Assembly (NCBI GenBank): GCA_943737045.1
Contig: CALSFV010000378.1
Span: forward strand, 1 to 64,000
Length of the DNA stretch: 64,000 bases
DNA from: Parapristionchus giblindavisi
Taxonomy: Eukaryota > Nematoda > Chromadorea > Rhabditida > Diplogasteridae
Reading direction: 5' to 3'
In this document: piece after piece, positions 1 to 13,908 of the stretch
Position numbering within the stretch: the first letter of the stretch is position 1
Layout of the letters: every line of letters starts with the position of its first letter
Program-made: the position numbers and the translations under genes
The notes under the pieces: model-generated
Told to the model about the DNA's origin: nothing
Seen by the model: only the letters and a program-made list of their open reading frames with translations
Databases searched by the model: none

Positions 1-1256
1 TACCAGGGAATCACTCAGAAGCAAGGGGCTAGCCCAGATTCGATCAGGGAAACACTCAGAAGCAACGGGCTAGCCCAGATTCGACCAGGGTATCACTCAG
101 AAGCAAGGGGCTAGCCCAGATTCGACCAGAGTATCACTCAGAAACAAGGGGCTAGCCCAGATTCGACCAGGGAATCACTCAGAAGCAAGGGGCTGGCCCA
201 GATTCGACCAGGGAATCACTCAGAAGCAAGGGGCTAGCCCAGATTCGACCAGTGAATCACTAAGAAGCAAGGGGCTAGCCCAGATTCGACCAGGGAATCA
301 CTCAGAAGCAAGGGGCTAGCCCAGATTCGACCAGGGTATCACTCAGAAGCAAGGCGCTAGCCCAGATTCGACCAGAGTATCACTCAGAAGCAAGGCGCTA
401 GCCCAGATTCGACCAGGTAATCACTCAGAAGCAAGGGGCTAGCCCAGATTCGACCAGGGAATCACTCAGAAGCAAGGGGCTAGCCCAGATTCGACCAGGG
501 AATCACTCGGAAGCAAGGGGCTAGCCCAGATTCGACCAGGGAATCACTCAGAAGCAAGGGGCTAGCCCAGATTCGACCAGGGTATCACTCAGAAGCAAGG
601 GGCTAGCCCAGATTCGACCAGGGAATCACTCAGAAGCAAGGGGCTAGCCCAGATTCGACCAGGGAATCACTCGGAAGCAAGGGGCTAGCCCAGATTCGAC
701 CAGGGAATCACTCAGAAGCAAGGGGCTAGCCCAGATTCGACCAGGGTATCACTCAGAAGCAAGGGGCTAGCCCAGATTCGACCAGGGAATCACTCAGAAG
801 CAAGGGGCTAGCCCAGATTCGACCAGAGAATCACTCAGAAGCAAGGGGCTAGCCCAGATTCGACCAGGGAATCACTAAGAAGCAAGGGGCTAGCCCAGAT
901 TCGACCAGGGTATCACTCAGAAGCAAGGCGCTAGCCCAGATTCGACCAGAGTATCACTCAGAAGCAAGGGGCTAGCCCAGATTCTACCAGGGAATCACTC
1001 AGAAGCAAGGCGCTAGCCCAGATTCGACCAGAGTATCACTCAGAAGCAAGGGGCTAGCCCAGATTCTACCAGGGAATCACTCAGAAGCAAGGGGCTAGCC
1101 CAGATTCGATCAGGGAAACACTCAGAAGCAACGGGCTAGCCCAGATTCGACCAGGGTATCACTCAGAAGCAAGGGGCTAGCCCAGATTCGATCAGGGAAT
1201 CACTCAGAAGCAAGGGGCTAGCCCAGATTCGACCAGGGTATCACTCAGAAGCAAGG
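1..1256. repeat. 46-monomer higher-order repeat, copy 1
   Basis: The ordered series of variant monomers here recurs at 1,887-3,142, displaced by 1,886 bp (46 monomers), with no difference that I can read over 1,256 bp. The series opens T1, then T3+A11+C25, T9, A7+T9+A21, G31, consensus, then a monomer with T7 and A16, and includes two G17 monomers (493 and 657). Identity stops at 1,257, where this copy keeps G27 and the other has C27. From there to 1,886 the order differs and is rich in T1 and T3 monomers, so the unit was rearranged after or during duplication. Confidence 0.9.
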
Positions 1257-1886
1257 GGCTAGCCCAGATTCGACCAGGGTATCACTCAGAAGCAAGGCGC
1301 TAGCCCAGATTCGACCAGGGAATCACTCAGAAGCAAGGGGCTAGCCCAGATTCTACCAGGGAATCACTCAGAAGCAAGGGGCTAGCCCAGATTCTACCAG
1401 GGAATCACTCAGAAGCAAGGGGCTAGCCCAGATTCGATCAGGGAAACACTCAGAAGCAACGGGCTAGCCCAGATTCGACCAGGGTATCACTCAGAAGCAA
1501 GGGGCTAGCCCAGATTCTACCAGGGAATCACTCAGAAGCAAGGGGCTAGCCCAGATTCGATCAGGGAAACACTCAGAAGCAACGGGCTAGCCCAGATTCG
1601 ACCAGGGTATCACTCAGAAGCAAGGGGCTAGCCCAGATTCGATCAGGGAATCACTCAGAAGCAAGGGGCTAGCCCAGATTCGACCAGGGTATCACTCAGA
1701 AGCAAGGGGCTAGCCCAGATTCGACCAGGGTATCACTCAGAAGCAAGGGGCTAGCCCAGATTCTACCAGGGAATCACTCAGAAGCAAGGGGCTAGCCCAG
1801 ATTCTACCAGGGAATCACTCAGAAGCAAGGCGCTAGCCCAGATTCGACCAGAGTATCACTCAGAAGCAAGGGGCTAGCCCAGATTC

Positions 1887-3142
1887 TACCAGGGAATCAC
1901 TCAGAAGCAAGGGGCTAGCCCAGATTCGATCAGGGAAACACTCAGAAGCAACGGGCTAGCCCAGATTCGACCAGGGTATCACTCAGAAGCAAGGGGCTAG
2001 CCCAGATTCGACCAGAGTATCACTCAGAAACAAGGGGCTAGCCCAGATTCGACCAGGGAATCACTCAGAAGCAAGGGGCTGGCCCAGATTCGACCAGGGA
2101 ATCACTCAGAAGCAAGGGGCTAGCCCAGATTCGACCAGTGAATCACTAAGAAGCAAGGGGCTAGCCCAGATTCGACCAGGGAATCACTCAGAAGCAAGGG
2201 GCTAGCCCAGATTCGACCAGGGTATCACTCAGAAGCAAGGCGCTAGCCCAGATTCGACCAGAGTATCACTCAGAAGCAAGGCGCTAGCCCAGATTCGACC
2301 AGGTAATCACTCAGAAGCAAGGGGCTAGCCCAGATTCGACCAGGGAATCACTCAGAAGCAAGGGGCTAGCCCAGATTCGACCAGGGAATCACTCGGAAGC
2401 AAGGGGCTAGCCCAGATTCGACCAGGGAATCACTCAGAAGCAAGGGGCTAGCCCAGATTCGACCAGGGTATCACTCAGAAGCAAGGGGCTAGCCCAGATT
2501 CGACCAGGGAATCACTCAGAAGCAAGGGGCTAGCCCAGATTCGACCAGGGAATCACTCGGAAGCAAGGGGCTAGCCCAGATTCGACCAGGGAATCACTCA
2601 GAAGCAAGGGGCTAGCCCAGATTCGACCAGGGTATCACTCAGAAGCAAGGGGCTAGCCCAGATTCGACCAGGGAATCACTCAGAAGCAAGGGGCTAGCCC
2701 AGATTCGACCAGAGAATCACTCAGAAGCAAGGGGCTAGCCCAGATTCGACCAGGGAATCACTAAGAAGCAAGGGGCTAGCCCAGATTCGACCAGGGTATC
2801 ACTCAGAAGCAAGGCGCTAGCCCAGATTCGACCAGAGTATCACTCAGAAGCAAGGGGCTAGCCCAGATTCTACCAGGGAATCACTCAGAAGCAAGGCGCT
2901 AGCCCAGATTCGACCAGAGTATCACTCAGAAGCAAGGGGCTAGCCCAGATTCTACCAGGGAATCACTCAGAAGCAAGGGGCTAGCCCAGATTCGATCAGG
3001 GAAACACTCAGAAGCAACGGGCTAGCCCAGATTCGACCAGGGTATCACTCAGAAGCAAGGGGCTAGCCCAGATTCGATCAGGGAATCACTCAGAAGCAAG
3101 GGGCTAGCCCAGATTCGACCAGGGTATCACTCAGAAGCAAGG
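1887..3142. repeat. 46-monomer higher-order repeat, copy 2
   Basis: Copy of 1-1,256, in the same orientation and in exact 41-bp register. It is followed directly by a C27 monomer where copy 1 has a plain T9 monomer, and then by a T1/T3-rich segment that again reaches the A7+T9+A21 monomer near 3,404. Confidence 0.9.
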
Positions 3143-4921
3143 CGCTAGCCCAGATTCGACCAGGGAATCACTCAGAAGCAAGGGGCTAGCCCAGATTCTA
3201 CCAGGGAATCACTCAGAAGCAAGGCGCTAGCCCAGATTCGACCAGAGTATCACTCAGAAGCAAGGGGCTAGCCCAGATTCTACCAGGGAATCACTCAGAA
3301 GCAAGGGGCTAGCCCAGATTCGATCAGGGAAACACTCAGAAGCAACGGGCTAGCCCAGATTCGACCAGGGTATCACTCAGAAGCAAGGGGCTAGCCCAGA
3401 TTCGACCAGAGTATCACTCAGAAACAAGGGGCTAGCCCAGATTCGACCAGGGAATCACTCAGAAGCAAGGGGCTGGCTCAGATTCGACCAGAGTATCACT
3501 CAGAAGTAAGGGGCTAGCCCAGATTCGACCAGGGAATCACTCAGAAGCAAGGGGCTAGCCCGGATTCGACCAGGGAATCACTCAGAAGCAAGGGGCTAGC
3601 CCAGATTCGACCAGGGAATCACTCAGAAGCAAGGGGCTAGCCCAGATTCGACCAGGGAATCACTCAGAAGCAAGGGGCTAGCCCAGATTCGACCAGGGAA
3701 TCACTCAGAAGCAAAGGGCTAGCCCAGATTCGTCCAGGGAATCACTCAGAAGCAAGGGGCTAGCCCAGATTCGACCAGGGAATCACTCGGAAGCAAGGGG
3801 CTAGCCCAGATTCGACCAGGGAATCACTCAGAAGCAAGGGGCTAGCCCAGATTCGACCAGGGTATCACTCAGAAGCAAGGGGCTAGCCCAGATTCGACCA
3901 GGGAATCACTCAAAAGCAAGGGGCTAGCCCAGATTCGACCAGGGTATCACTCAGAAGCAAGGGGCTAGCCCAGATTCGACCAGGGAATCACTCAGAAGCA
4001 AGGGGCTAGCCCAGATTCGACCAGAGAATCACTCAGAAGCAAGGGGCTAGCCCAGATTCGACCAGGGAATCACTAAGAAGCAAGGGGCTAGCCCAGATTC
4101 GACCAGGGAATCACTCAGAAGCAAGGGGCTAGCCCAGATTCGACCAGGGTATCACTCAGAAGCAAGGCGCTAGCCCAGATTCGACCAGAGTATCACTCAG
4201 AAGCAAGGGGCTAGCCCAGATTCTACCAGGGAATCACTCAGAAGCAAGGGGCTAGCCCAGATTCGACCAGGGAATCACTCAGAAGCAAGGCGCTAGCCCA
4301 GATTCGACCAGAGTATCACTCAGAAGCAAGGCGCTAGCCCAGATTCGACCAGGTAATCACTCAGAAGCAAGGGGCTAGCCCAGATTCGACCAGGGAATCA
4401 CTCAGAAGCAAGGGGCTAGCCCAGATTCGACCAGTGAATCACTCAGAAGCAAGGGGCTAGCCCAGATTCGACCAGGGAATCACTCAGAAGCAAGGGGCTA
4501 GCCCAGATTCGACCAGGGTATCACTCAGAAGCAAGGGGCTAGCCCAGATTCGACCAGGGAATCACTCAGAAGCAAGGGGCTAGCCCAGATTCGACCAGAG
4601 AATCACTCGGAAGCAAGGGGCTAGCCCAGATTCGACCAGGGAATCACTAAGAAGCAAGGGGCTAGCCCAGATTCGACCAGGGAATCACTCAGAAGCAAGG
4701 GGCTAGCCCAGATTCGACCAGGGTATCACTCAGAAGCAAGGCGCTAGCCCAGATTCGACCAGAGTATCACTCAGAAGCAAGGGGCTAGCCCAGATTCTAC
4801 CAGGGAATCACTCAGAAGCAAGGGGCTAGCACAGATTCGACCAGGGAATCACTCAGAAGCAAGGGGCTAGCACAGATTCGACCAGGGAATCACTCAGAAG
4901 CAAAGGGCTAGCCCAGATTCG

Positions 4922-7429
4922 ACCAGGGAATCACTCAGAAGCAAGGGGCTAGCCCAGATTCGACCAGGGAATCACTCAGAAGCAAGGCGCTAGCCCAGAT
5001 TCGACCAGAGTATCACTCAGAAGCAAGGCGCTAGCCCAGATTCGACCAGGTAATCACTCAGAAGCAAGGGGCTAGCCCAGATTCGACCAGGGAATCACTC
5101 AGAAGCAAGGGGCTAGCCCAGATTCGACCAGTGAATCACTCAGAAGCAAGGGGCTAGCCCAGATTCGACCAGGGAATCACTCAGAAGCAAGGGGCTAGCC
5201 CAGATTCGACCAGGGTATCACTCAGAAGCAAGGGGCTAGCCCAGATTCGACCAGGGAATCACTCAGAAGCAAGGGGCTAGCCCAGATTCGACCAGAGAAT
5301 CACTCGGAAGCAAGGGGCTAGCCCAGATTCGACCAGGGAATCACTAAGAAGCAAGGGGCTAGCCCAGATTCGACCAGGGAATCACTCAGAAGCAAGGGGC
5401 TAGCCCAGATTCGACCAGGGTATCACTCAGAAGCAAGGCGCTAGCCCAGATTCGACCAGAGTATCACTCAGAAGCAAGGGGCTAGCCCAGATTCTACCAG
5501 GGAATCACTCAGAAGCAAGGGGCTAGCACAGATTCGACCAGGGAATCACTCAGAAGCAAGGGGCTAGCACAGATTCGACCAGGGAATCACTCAGAAGCAA
5601 GGGGCTAGCCCAGATTCGACCAGGGAATCACTCAGAAGCAAGGGGCTAGCCCAGATTCGACCAGGGAATCACTCAGAAGCAAAGGGCTAGCCCAGATTCG
5701 ACCAGGGAATCACTCAGAAGCAAGGGGCTAGCCCAGATTCGACCAGGGTATCACTCAGAAGCAAGGCGCTAGCCCAGATTCGACCAGAGTATCACTCAGA
5801 AGCAAGGCGCTAGCCCAGATTCGACCAGGGAATCACTCAGAAGCAAGGGGCTAGCCCAGATTCGACCAGGGTATCACTCAGAAGCAAGGGGCTAGCCCAG
5901 ATTCGACCAGGGAATCACTCAGAAGCAAGGGGCTAGCCCAGATTCGACCAGAGAATCACTCGGAAGCAAGGGGCTAGCCCAGATTCGACCAGGGAATCAC
6001 TAAGAAGCAAGGGGCTAGCCCAGATTCGACCAGGGAATCACTCAGAAGCAAGGGGCTAGCCCAGATTCGACCAGGGTATCACTCAGAAGCAAGGCGCTAG
6101 CCCAGATTCGACCAGAGTATCACTCAGAAGCAAGGGGCTAGCCCAGATTCTACCAGGGAATCACTCAGAAGCAAGGGGCTAGCACAGATTCGACCAGTGA
6201 ATCACTCAGAAGCAAGGGGCTAGCCCAGATTCGACCAGGGAATCACTCAGAAGCAAGGGGCTAGCCCAGATTCGACCAGGGTATCACTCAGAAGCAAGGG
6301 GCTAGCCCAGATTCGACCAGGGAATCACTCAGAAGCAAGGGGCTAGCCCAGATTCGACCAGAGAATCACTCGGAAGCAAGGGGCTAGCCCAGATTCGACC
6401 AGGGAATCACTAAGAAGCAAGGGGCTAGCCCAGATTCGACCAGGGAATCACTCAGAAGCAAGGGGCTAGCCCAGATTCGACCAGGGTATCACTCAGAAGC
6501 AAGGCGCTAGCCCAGATTCGACCAGAGTATCACTCAGAAGCAAGGGGCTAGCCCAGATTCTACCAGGGAATCACTCAGAAGCAAGGGGCTAGCACAGATT
6601 CGACCAGGGAATCACTCAGAAGCAAGGGGCTAGCACAGATTCGACCAGGGAATCACTCAGAAGCAAGGGGCTAGCCCAGATTCGACCAGGGAATCACTCA
6701 GAAGCAAGGGGCTAGCCCAGATTCGACCAGGGAATCACTCAGAAGCAAAGGGCTAGCCCAGATTCGACCAGGGAATCACTCAGAAGCAAGGGGCTAGCCC
6801 AGATTCGACCAGGGTATCACTCAGAAGCAAGGCGCTAGCCCAGATTCGACCAGAGTATCACTCAGAAGCAAGGCGCTAGCCCAGATTCGACCAGGGAATC
6901 ACTCAGAAGCAAGGGGCTAGCCCAGATTCGACCAGGGTATCACTCAGAAGCAAGGGGCTAGCCCAGATTCGACCAGGGAATCACTCAGAAGCAAGGGGCT
7001 AGCCCAGATTCGACCAGAGAATCACTCGGAAGCAAGGGGCTAGCCCAGATTCGACCAGGGAATCACTAAGAAGCAAGGGGCTAGCCCAGATTCGACCAGG
7101 GAATCACTCAGAAGCAAGGGGCTAGCCCAGATTCGACCAGGGTATCACTCAGAAGCAAGGCGCTAGCCCAGATTCGACCAGAGTATCACTCAGAAGCAAG
7201 GGGCTAGCCCAGATTCTACCAGGGAATCACTCAGAAGCAAGGGGCTAGCACAGATTCGACCAGGGAATCACTCAGAAGCAAGGGGCTAGCACAGATTCGA
7301 CCAGGGAATCACTCAGAAGCAAGGGGCTAGCCCAGATTCGACCAGGGAATCACTCAGAAGCAAGGGGCTAGCCCAGATTCGACCAGGGAATCACTCAGAA
7401 GCAAAGGGCTAGCCCAGATTCGACCAGGG
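4922..7429. repeat. 2.5-kb block duplicated 6.2 kb away, copy 1
   Basis: About 61 monomers whose order is repeated at 11,113-13,620, displaced by 6,191 bp (151 monomers). The block is itself built from 10- and 16-monomer cycles marked by a T1 monomer that also carries A34 (CTAGCAC): starts 5,495, 6,151, 6,561 and 7,217, giving spacings of 16, 10 and 16 monomers. The same 16-10-16 spacing occurs in the other copy at 11,686, 12,342, 12,752 and 13,408. The only difference I see is at 7,159-7,160 (GG here, CT at 13,350-13,351). Confidence 0.88.
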
Positions 7430-9070
7430 TATCACTCAGAAGCAAGGCGCTAGCCCAGATTCGACCAGAGTATCACTCAGAAGCAAGGCGCTAGCCCAGA
7501 TTCGACCAGTGAATCACTCAGAAGCAAGGGGCTAGCCCAGATTCGACCAGGGAATCACTCAGAAGCAAGGGGCTAGCCCAGATTCGACCAGGGTATCACT
7601 CAGAAGCAAGGGGCTAGCCCAGATTCGACCAGGGAATCACTCAGAAGCAAGGGGCTAGCCCAGATTCGACCAGAGAATCACTCGGAAGCAAGGGGCTAGC
7701 CCAGATTCGACCAGGGAATCACTAAGAAGCAAGGGGCTAGCCCAGATTCGACCAGGGTATCACTCAGAAGCAAGGCGCTAGCCCAGATTCGACCAGAGTA
7801 TCACTCAGAAGCAAGGGGCTAGCCCAGATTCTACCAGGGAATCACTCAGAAGCAAGGGGCTAGCACAGATTCGACCAGGGAATCACTCAGAAGCAAGGGG
7901 CTAGCACAGATTCGACCAGGGAATCACTCAGAAGCAAGGGGCTAGCCCAGATTCGACCAGGGAATCACTCAGAAGCAAGGGGCTAGCCCAGATTCGACCA
8001 GGGAATCACTCAGAAGCAAAGGGCTAGCCCAGATTCGACCAGGGAATCACTCAGAAGCAAGGGGCTAGCCCAGATTCGACCAGGGTATCACTCAGAAGCA
8101 AGGCGCTAGCCCAGATTCGACCAGAGTATCACTCAGAAGCAAGGCGCTAGCCCAGATTCGACCAGGGAATCACTCAGAAGCAAGGGGCTAGCCCAGATTC
8201 GACCAGGGTATCACTCAGAAGCAAGGGGCTAGCCCAGATTCGACCAGGGAATCACTCAGAAGCAAGGGGCTAGCCCAGATTCGACCAGAGAATCACTCGG
8301 AAGCAAGGGGCTAGCCCAGATTCGACCAGGGAATCACTAAGAAGCAAGGGGCTAGCCCAGATTCGACCAGGGAATCACTCAGAAGCAAGGGGCTAGCCCA
8401 GATTCGACCAGGGTATCACTCAGAAGCAAGGCGCTAGCCCAGATTCGACCAGAGTATCACTCAGAAGCAAGGGGCTAGCCCAGATTCTACCAGGGAATCA
8501 CTCAGAAGCAAGGGGCTAGCACAGATTCGACCAGGGAATCACTCAGAAGCAAGGGGCTAGCACAGATTCGACCAGGGAATCACTCAGAAGCAAGGGGCTA
8601 GCCCAGATTCGACCAGGGAATCACTCAGAAGCAAGGGGCTAGCCCAGATTCGACCAGGGAATCACTCAGAAGCAAAGGGCTAGCCCAGATTCGACCAGGG
8701 TATCACTCAGAAGCAAGGCGCTAGCCCAGATTCGACCAGAGTATCACTCAGAAGCAAGGCGCTAGCCCAGATTCGACCAGGTAATCACTCAGAAGCAAGG
8801 GGCTAGCCCAGATTCGACCAGGGAATCACTCAGAAGCAAGGGGCTAGCCCAGATTCGACCAGGGAATCACTCGGAAGCAAGGGGCTAGCCCAGATTCGAC
8901 CAGGGAATCACTCGGAAGCAAGGGGCTAGCCCAGATTCGACCAGGGAATCACTCAGAAGCAAGGGGCTAGCCCAGATTCGACCAGGGTATCACTCAGAAG
9001 CAAGGGGCTAGCCCAGATTCGACCAGGGAATCACTCAGAAGCAAGGGGCTAGCCCAGATTCGACCAGGGA

Positions 9071-10440
9071 ATCACTCAGAAGCAAGGGGCTAGCCCAGAT
9101 TCGACCAGGGAATCACTCAGAAGCAAGGGGCTAGCCCAGATTCGACCAGGGAATCACTCGGAAGCAAGGGGCTAGCCCAGATTCGACCAGGGAATCACTC
9201 AGAAGCAAGGGGCTAGCCCAGATTCGACCAGGGTATCACTCAGAAGCAAGGGGCTAGCCCAGATTCGACCAGGGAATCACTCAGAAGCAAGGGGCTAGCC
9301 CAGATTCGACCAGAGAATCACTCAGAAGCAAGGGGCTAGCCCAGATTCGACCAGGGAATCACTAAGAAGCAAGGGGCTAGCCCAGATTCGACCAGGGTAT
9401 CACTCAGAAGCAAGGGGCTAGCACAGATTCGACCAGGGAATCACTCAGAAGCAAGGGGCTAGCACAGATTCGACCAGGGAATCACTCAGAAGCAAGGGGC
9501 TAGCCCAGATTCGACCAGGGAATCACTCAGAAGCAAGGGGCTAGCCCAGATTCGACCAGGGTATCACTCAGAAGCAAGGGGCTAGCCCAGATTCGACCAG
9601 GGAATCACTCAGAAGCAAGGGGCTAGCCCAGATTCGACCAGGGAATCACTCGGAAGCAAGGGGCTAGCCCAGATTCGACCAGGGAATCACTCAGAAGCAA
9701 GGGGCTAGCCCAGATTCGACCAGGGTATCACTCAGAAGCAAGGGGCTAGCCCAGATTCGACCAGGGAATCACTCAGAAGCAAGGGGCTAGCCCAGATTCG
9801 ACCAGGGAATCACTAAGAAGCAAGGGGCTAGCCCAGATTCGACCAGGGTATCACTCAGAAGCAAGGCGCTAGCCCAGATTCGACCAGAGTATCACTCAGA
9901 AGCAAGGGGCTAGCCCAGATTCTACCAGGGAATCACTCAGAAGCAAGGCGCTAGCCCAGATTCGACCAGAGTATCACTCAGAAGCAAGGGGCTAGCCCAG
10001 ATTCTACCAGGGAATCACTCAGAAGCAAGGGGCTAGCCCAGATTCGATCAGGGAAACACTCAGAAGCAACGGGCTAGCCCAGATTCGACCAGGGTATCAC
10101 TCAGAAGCAAGGGGCTAGCCCAGATTCGATCAGGGAATCACTCAGAAGCAAGGGGCTAGCCCAGATTCGACCAGGGTATCACTCAGAAGCAAGGCGCTAG
10201 CCCAGATTCGACCAGGGAATCACTCAGAAGCAAGGGGCTAGCCCAGATTCTACCAGGGAATCACTCAGAAGCAAGGCGCTAGCCCAGATTCGACCAGGGA
10301 ATCACTCAGAAGCAAAGGGCTAGCCCAGATTCGACCAGGGAATCACTCAGAAGCAAGGGGCTAGCCCAGATTCGACCAGGGTATCACTCAGAAGCAAGGC
10401 GCTAGCCCAGATTCGACCAGAGTATCACTCAGAAGCAAGG
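9071..10440. repeat. 1.37-kb block displaced by 118 monomers, copy 1
   Basis: Matches 13,909-15,278 at an offset of 4,838 bp. A diagnostic feature is a T9 monomer carrying A34 (9,390; partner 14,228), followed by a second A34 monomer, a combination not seen in the flanking cycles. The block runs on through the T1+C27, A7+T9, T1, T3+A11+C25, T9, T3 series and ends at 10,441. Confidence 0.86.
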
Positions 10441-11112
10441 CGCTAGCCCAGATTCGACCAGGTAATCACTCAGAAGCAAGGGGCTAGCCCAGATTCGACC
10501 AGGGAATCACTCAGAAGCAAGGGGCTAGCCCAGATTCGACCAGGGAATCACTCGGAAGCAAGGGGCTAGCCCAGATTCGACCAGGGAATCACTCAGAAGC
10601 AAGGGGCTAGCCCAGATTCGACCAGGGTAACACTCAGAAGCAAGGGGCTAGCCCAGATTCGACCAGGGAATCACTCAGAAGCAAGGGGCTAGCCCAGATT
10701 CGACCAGGGAATCACTCGGAAGCAAGGGGCTAGCCCAGATTCGACCAGGGAATCACTCAGAAGCAAGGGGCTAGCCCAGATTCGACCAGGGTATCACTCA
10801 GAAGCAAGGGGCTAGCCCAGATTCGACCAGGGTATCACTCAGAAGCAAGGGGCTAGCCCAGATTCGACCAGGGAATCACTCAGAAGCAAGGGGCTAGCCC
10901 AGATTCGACCAGAGAATCACTCAGAAGCAAGGGGCTAGCCCAGATTCGACCAGGGAATCACTAAGAAGCAAGGGGCTAGCCCAGATTCGACCAGGGAATC
11001 ACTCAGAAGCAAGGGGCTAGCCCAGATTCGACCAGGGTATCACTCAGAAGCAAGGCGCTAGCCCAGATTCGACCAGAGTATCACTCAGAAGCAAGGGGCT
11101 AGCCCAGATTCT

Positions 11113-13620
11113 ACCAGGGAATCACTCAGAAGCAAGGGGCTAGCCCAGATTCGACCAGGGAATCACTCAGAAGCAAGGCGCTAGCCCAGATTCGACCAGA
11201 GTATCACTCAGAAGCAAGGCGCTAGCCCAGATTCGACCAGGTAATCACTCAGAAGCAAGGGGCTAGCCCAGATTCGACCAGGGAATCACTCAGAAGCAAG
11301 GGGCTAGCCCAGATTCGACCAGTGAATCACTCAGAAGCAAGGGGCTAGCCCAGATTCGACCAGGGAATCACTCAGAAGCAAGGGGCTAGCCCAGATTCGA
11401 CCAGGGTATCACTCAGAAGCAAGGGGCTAGCCCAGATTCGACCAGGGAATCACTCAGAAGCAAGGGGCTAGCCCAGATTCGACCAGAGAATCACTCGGAA
11501 GCAAGGGGCTAGCCCAGATTCGACCAGGGAATCACTAAGAAGCAAGGGGCTAGCCCAGATTCGACCAGGGAATCACTCAGAAGCAAGGGGCTAGCCCAGA
11601 TTCGACCAGGGTATCACTCAGAAGCAAGGCGCTAGCCCAGATTCGACCAGAGTATCACTCAGAAGCAAGGGGCTAGCCCAGATTCTACCAGGGAATCACT
11701 CAGAAGCAAGGGGCTAGCACAGATTCGACCAGGGAATCACTCAGAAGCAAGGGGCTAGCACAGATTCGACCAGGGAATCACTCAGAAGCAAGGGGCTAGC
11801 CCAGATTCGACCAGGGAATCACTCAGAAGCAAGGGGCTAGCCCAGATTCGACCAGGGAATCACTCAGAAGCAAAGGGCTAGCCCAGATTCGACCAGGGAA
11901 TCACTCAGAAGCAAGGGGCTAGCCCAGATTCGACCAGGGTATCACTCAGAAGCAAGGCGCTAGCCCAGATTCGACCAGAGTATCACTCAGAAGCAAGGCG
12001 CTAGCCCAGATTCGACCAGGGAATCACTCAGAAGCAAGGGGCTAGCCCAGATTCGACCAGGGTATCACTCAGAAGCAAGGGGCTAGCCCAGATTCGACCA
12101 GGGAATCACTCAGAAGCAAGGGGCTAGCCCAGATTCGACCAGAGAATCACTCGGAAGCAAGGGGCTAGCCCAGATTCGACCAGGGAATCACTAAGAAGCA
12201 AGGGGCTAGCCCAGATTCGACCAGGGAATCACTCAGAAGCAAGGGGCTAGCCCAGATTCGACCAGGGTATCACTCAGAAGCAAGGCGCTAGCCCAGATTC
12301 GACCAGAGTATCACTCAGAAGCAAGGGGCTAGCCCAGATTCTACCAGGGAATCACTCAGAAGCAAGGGGCTAGCACAGATTCGACCAGTGAATCACTCAG
12401 AAGCAAGGGGCTAGCCCAGATTCGACCAGGGAATCACTCAGAAGCAAGGGGCTAGCCCAGATTCGACCAGGGTATCACTCAGAAGCAAGGGGCTAGCCCA
12501 GATTCGACCAGGGAATCACTCAGAAGCAAGGGGCTAGCCCAGATTCGACCAGAGAATCACTCGGAAGCAAGGGGCTAGCCCAGATTCGACCAGGGAATCA
12601 CTAAGAAGCAAGGGGCTAGCCCAGATTCGACCAGGGAATCACTCAGAAGCAAGGGGCTAGCCCAGATTCGACCAGGGTATCACTCAGAAGCAAGGCGCTA
12701 GCCCAGATTCGACCAGAGTATCACTCAGAAGCAAGGGGCTAGCCCAGATTCTACCAGGGAATCACTCAGAAGCAAGGGGCTAGCACAGATTCGACCAGGG
12801 AATCACTCAGAAGCAAGGGGCTAGCACAGATTCGACCAGGGAATCACTCAGAAGCAAGGGGCTAGCCCAGATTCGACCAGGGAATCACTCAGAAGCAAGG
12901 GGCTAGCCCAGATTCGACCAGGGAATCACTCAGAAGCAAAGGGCTAGCCCAGATTCGACCAGGGAATCACTCAGAAGCAAGGGGCTAGCCCAGATTCGAC
13001 CAGGGTATCACTCAGAAGCAAGGCGCTAGCCCAGATTCGACCAGAGTATCACTCAGAAGCAAGGCGCTAGCCCAGATTCGACCAGGGAATCACTCAGAAG
13101 CAAGGGGCTAGCCCAGATTCGACCAGGGTATCACTCAGAAGCAAGGGGCTAGCCCAGATTCGACCAGGGAATCACTCAGAAGCAAGGGGCTAGCCCAGAT
13201 TCGACCAGAGAATCACTCGGAAGCAAGGGGCTAGCCCAGATTCGACCAGGGAATCACTAAGAAGCAAGGGGCTAGCCCAGATTCGACCAGGGAATCACTC
13301 AGAAGCAAGGGGCTAGCCCAGATTCGACCAGGGTATCACTCAGAAGCAACTCGCTAGCCCAGATTCGACCAGAGTATCACTCAGAAGCAAGGGGCTAGCC
13401 CAGATTCTACCAGGGAATCACTCAGAAGCAAGGGGCTAGCACAGATTCGACCAGGGAATCACTCAGAAGCAAGGGGCTAGCACAGATTCGACCAGGGAAT
13501 CACTCAGAAGCAAGGGGCTAGCCCAGATTCGACCAGGGAATCACTCAGAAGCAAGGGGCTAGCCCAGATTCGACCAGGGAATCACTCAGAAGCAAAGGGC
13601 TAGCCCAGATTCGACCAGGG
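11113..13620. repeat. 2.5-kb block duplicated 6.2 kb away, copy 2
   Basis: Matches 4,922-7,429 over 2,508 bp apart from one two-base change at 13,350-13,351. The left boundary is where a T1 monomer (11,112) stands in place of a consensus monomer (4,921). The right boundary is where copy 1 goes directly to a T9 monomer while this copy has an extra consensus monomer first. Confidence 0.88.
13326..13366. repeat. Monomer with adjacent two-base substitution
   Basis: A T9+C27 monomer in which positions 25-26 read CT instead of GG (13,350-13,351). I noticed this combination nowhere else, and the 6.2-kb-distant copy (7,135-7,175) has the ordinary GG. It is a private change that arose after the block was duplicated, or a base-calling error. 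Confidence 0.8.
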
Positions 13621-13908
13621 AATCACTCAGAAGCAAGGGGCTAGCCCAGATTCGACCAGGGTATCACTCAGAAGCAAGGCGCTAGCCCAGATTCGACCAG
13701 AGTATCACTCAGAAGCAAGGCGCTAGCCCAGATTCGACCAGGTAATCACTCAGAAGCAAGGGGCTAGCCCAGATTCGACCAGGGAATCACTCAGAAGCAA
13801 GGGGCTAGCCCAGATTCGACCAGGGAATCACTCGGAAGCAAGGGGCTAGCCCAGATTCGACCAGGGAATCACTCAGAAGCAAGGGGCTAGCCCAGATTCG
13901 ACCAGGGT

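Noticed and set aside
3903..3943. Possible Pol III/A-tract signal from AAAA near 3,913
   Set aside because: It is one G18-to-A substitution in a single monomer, not a repeated feature.
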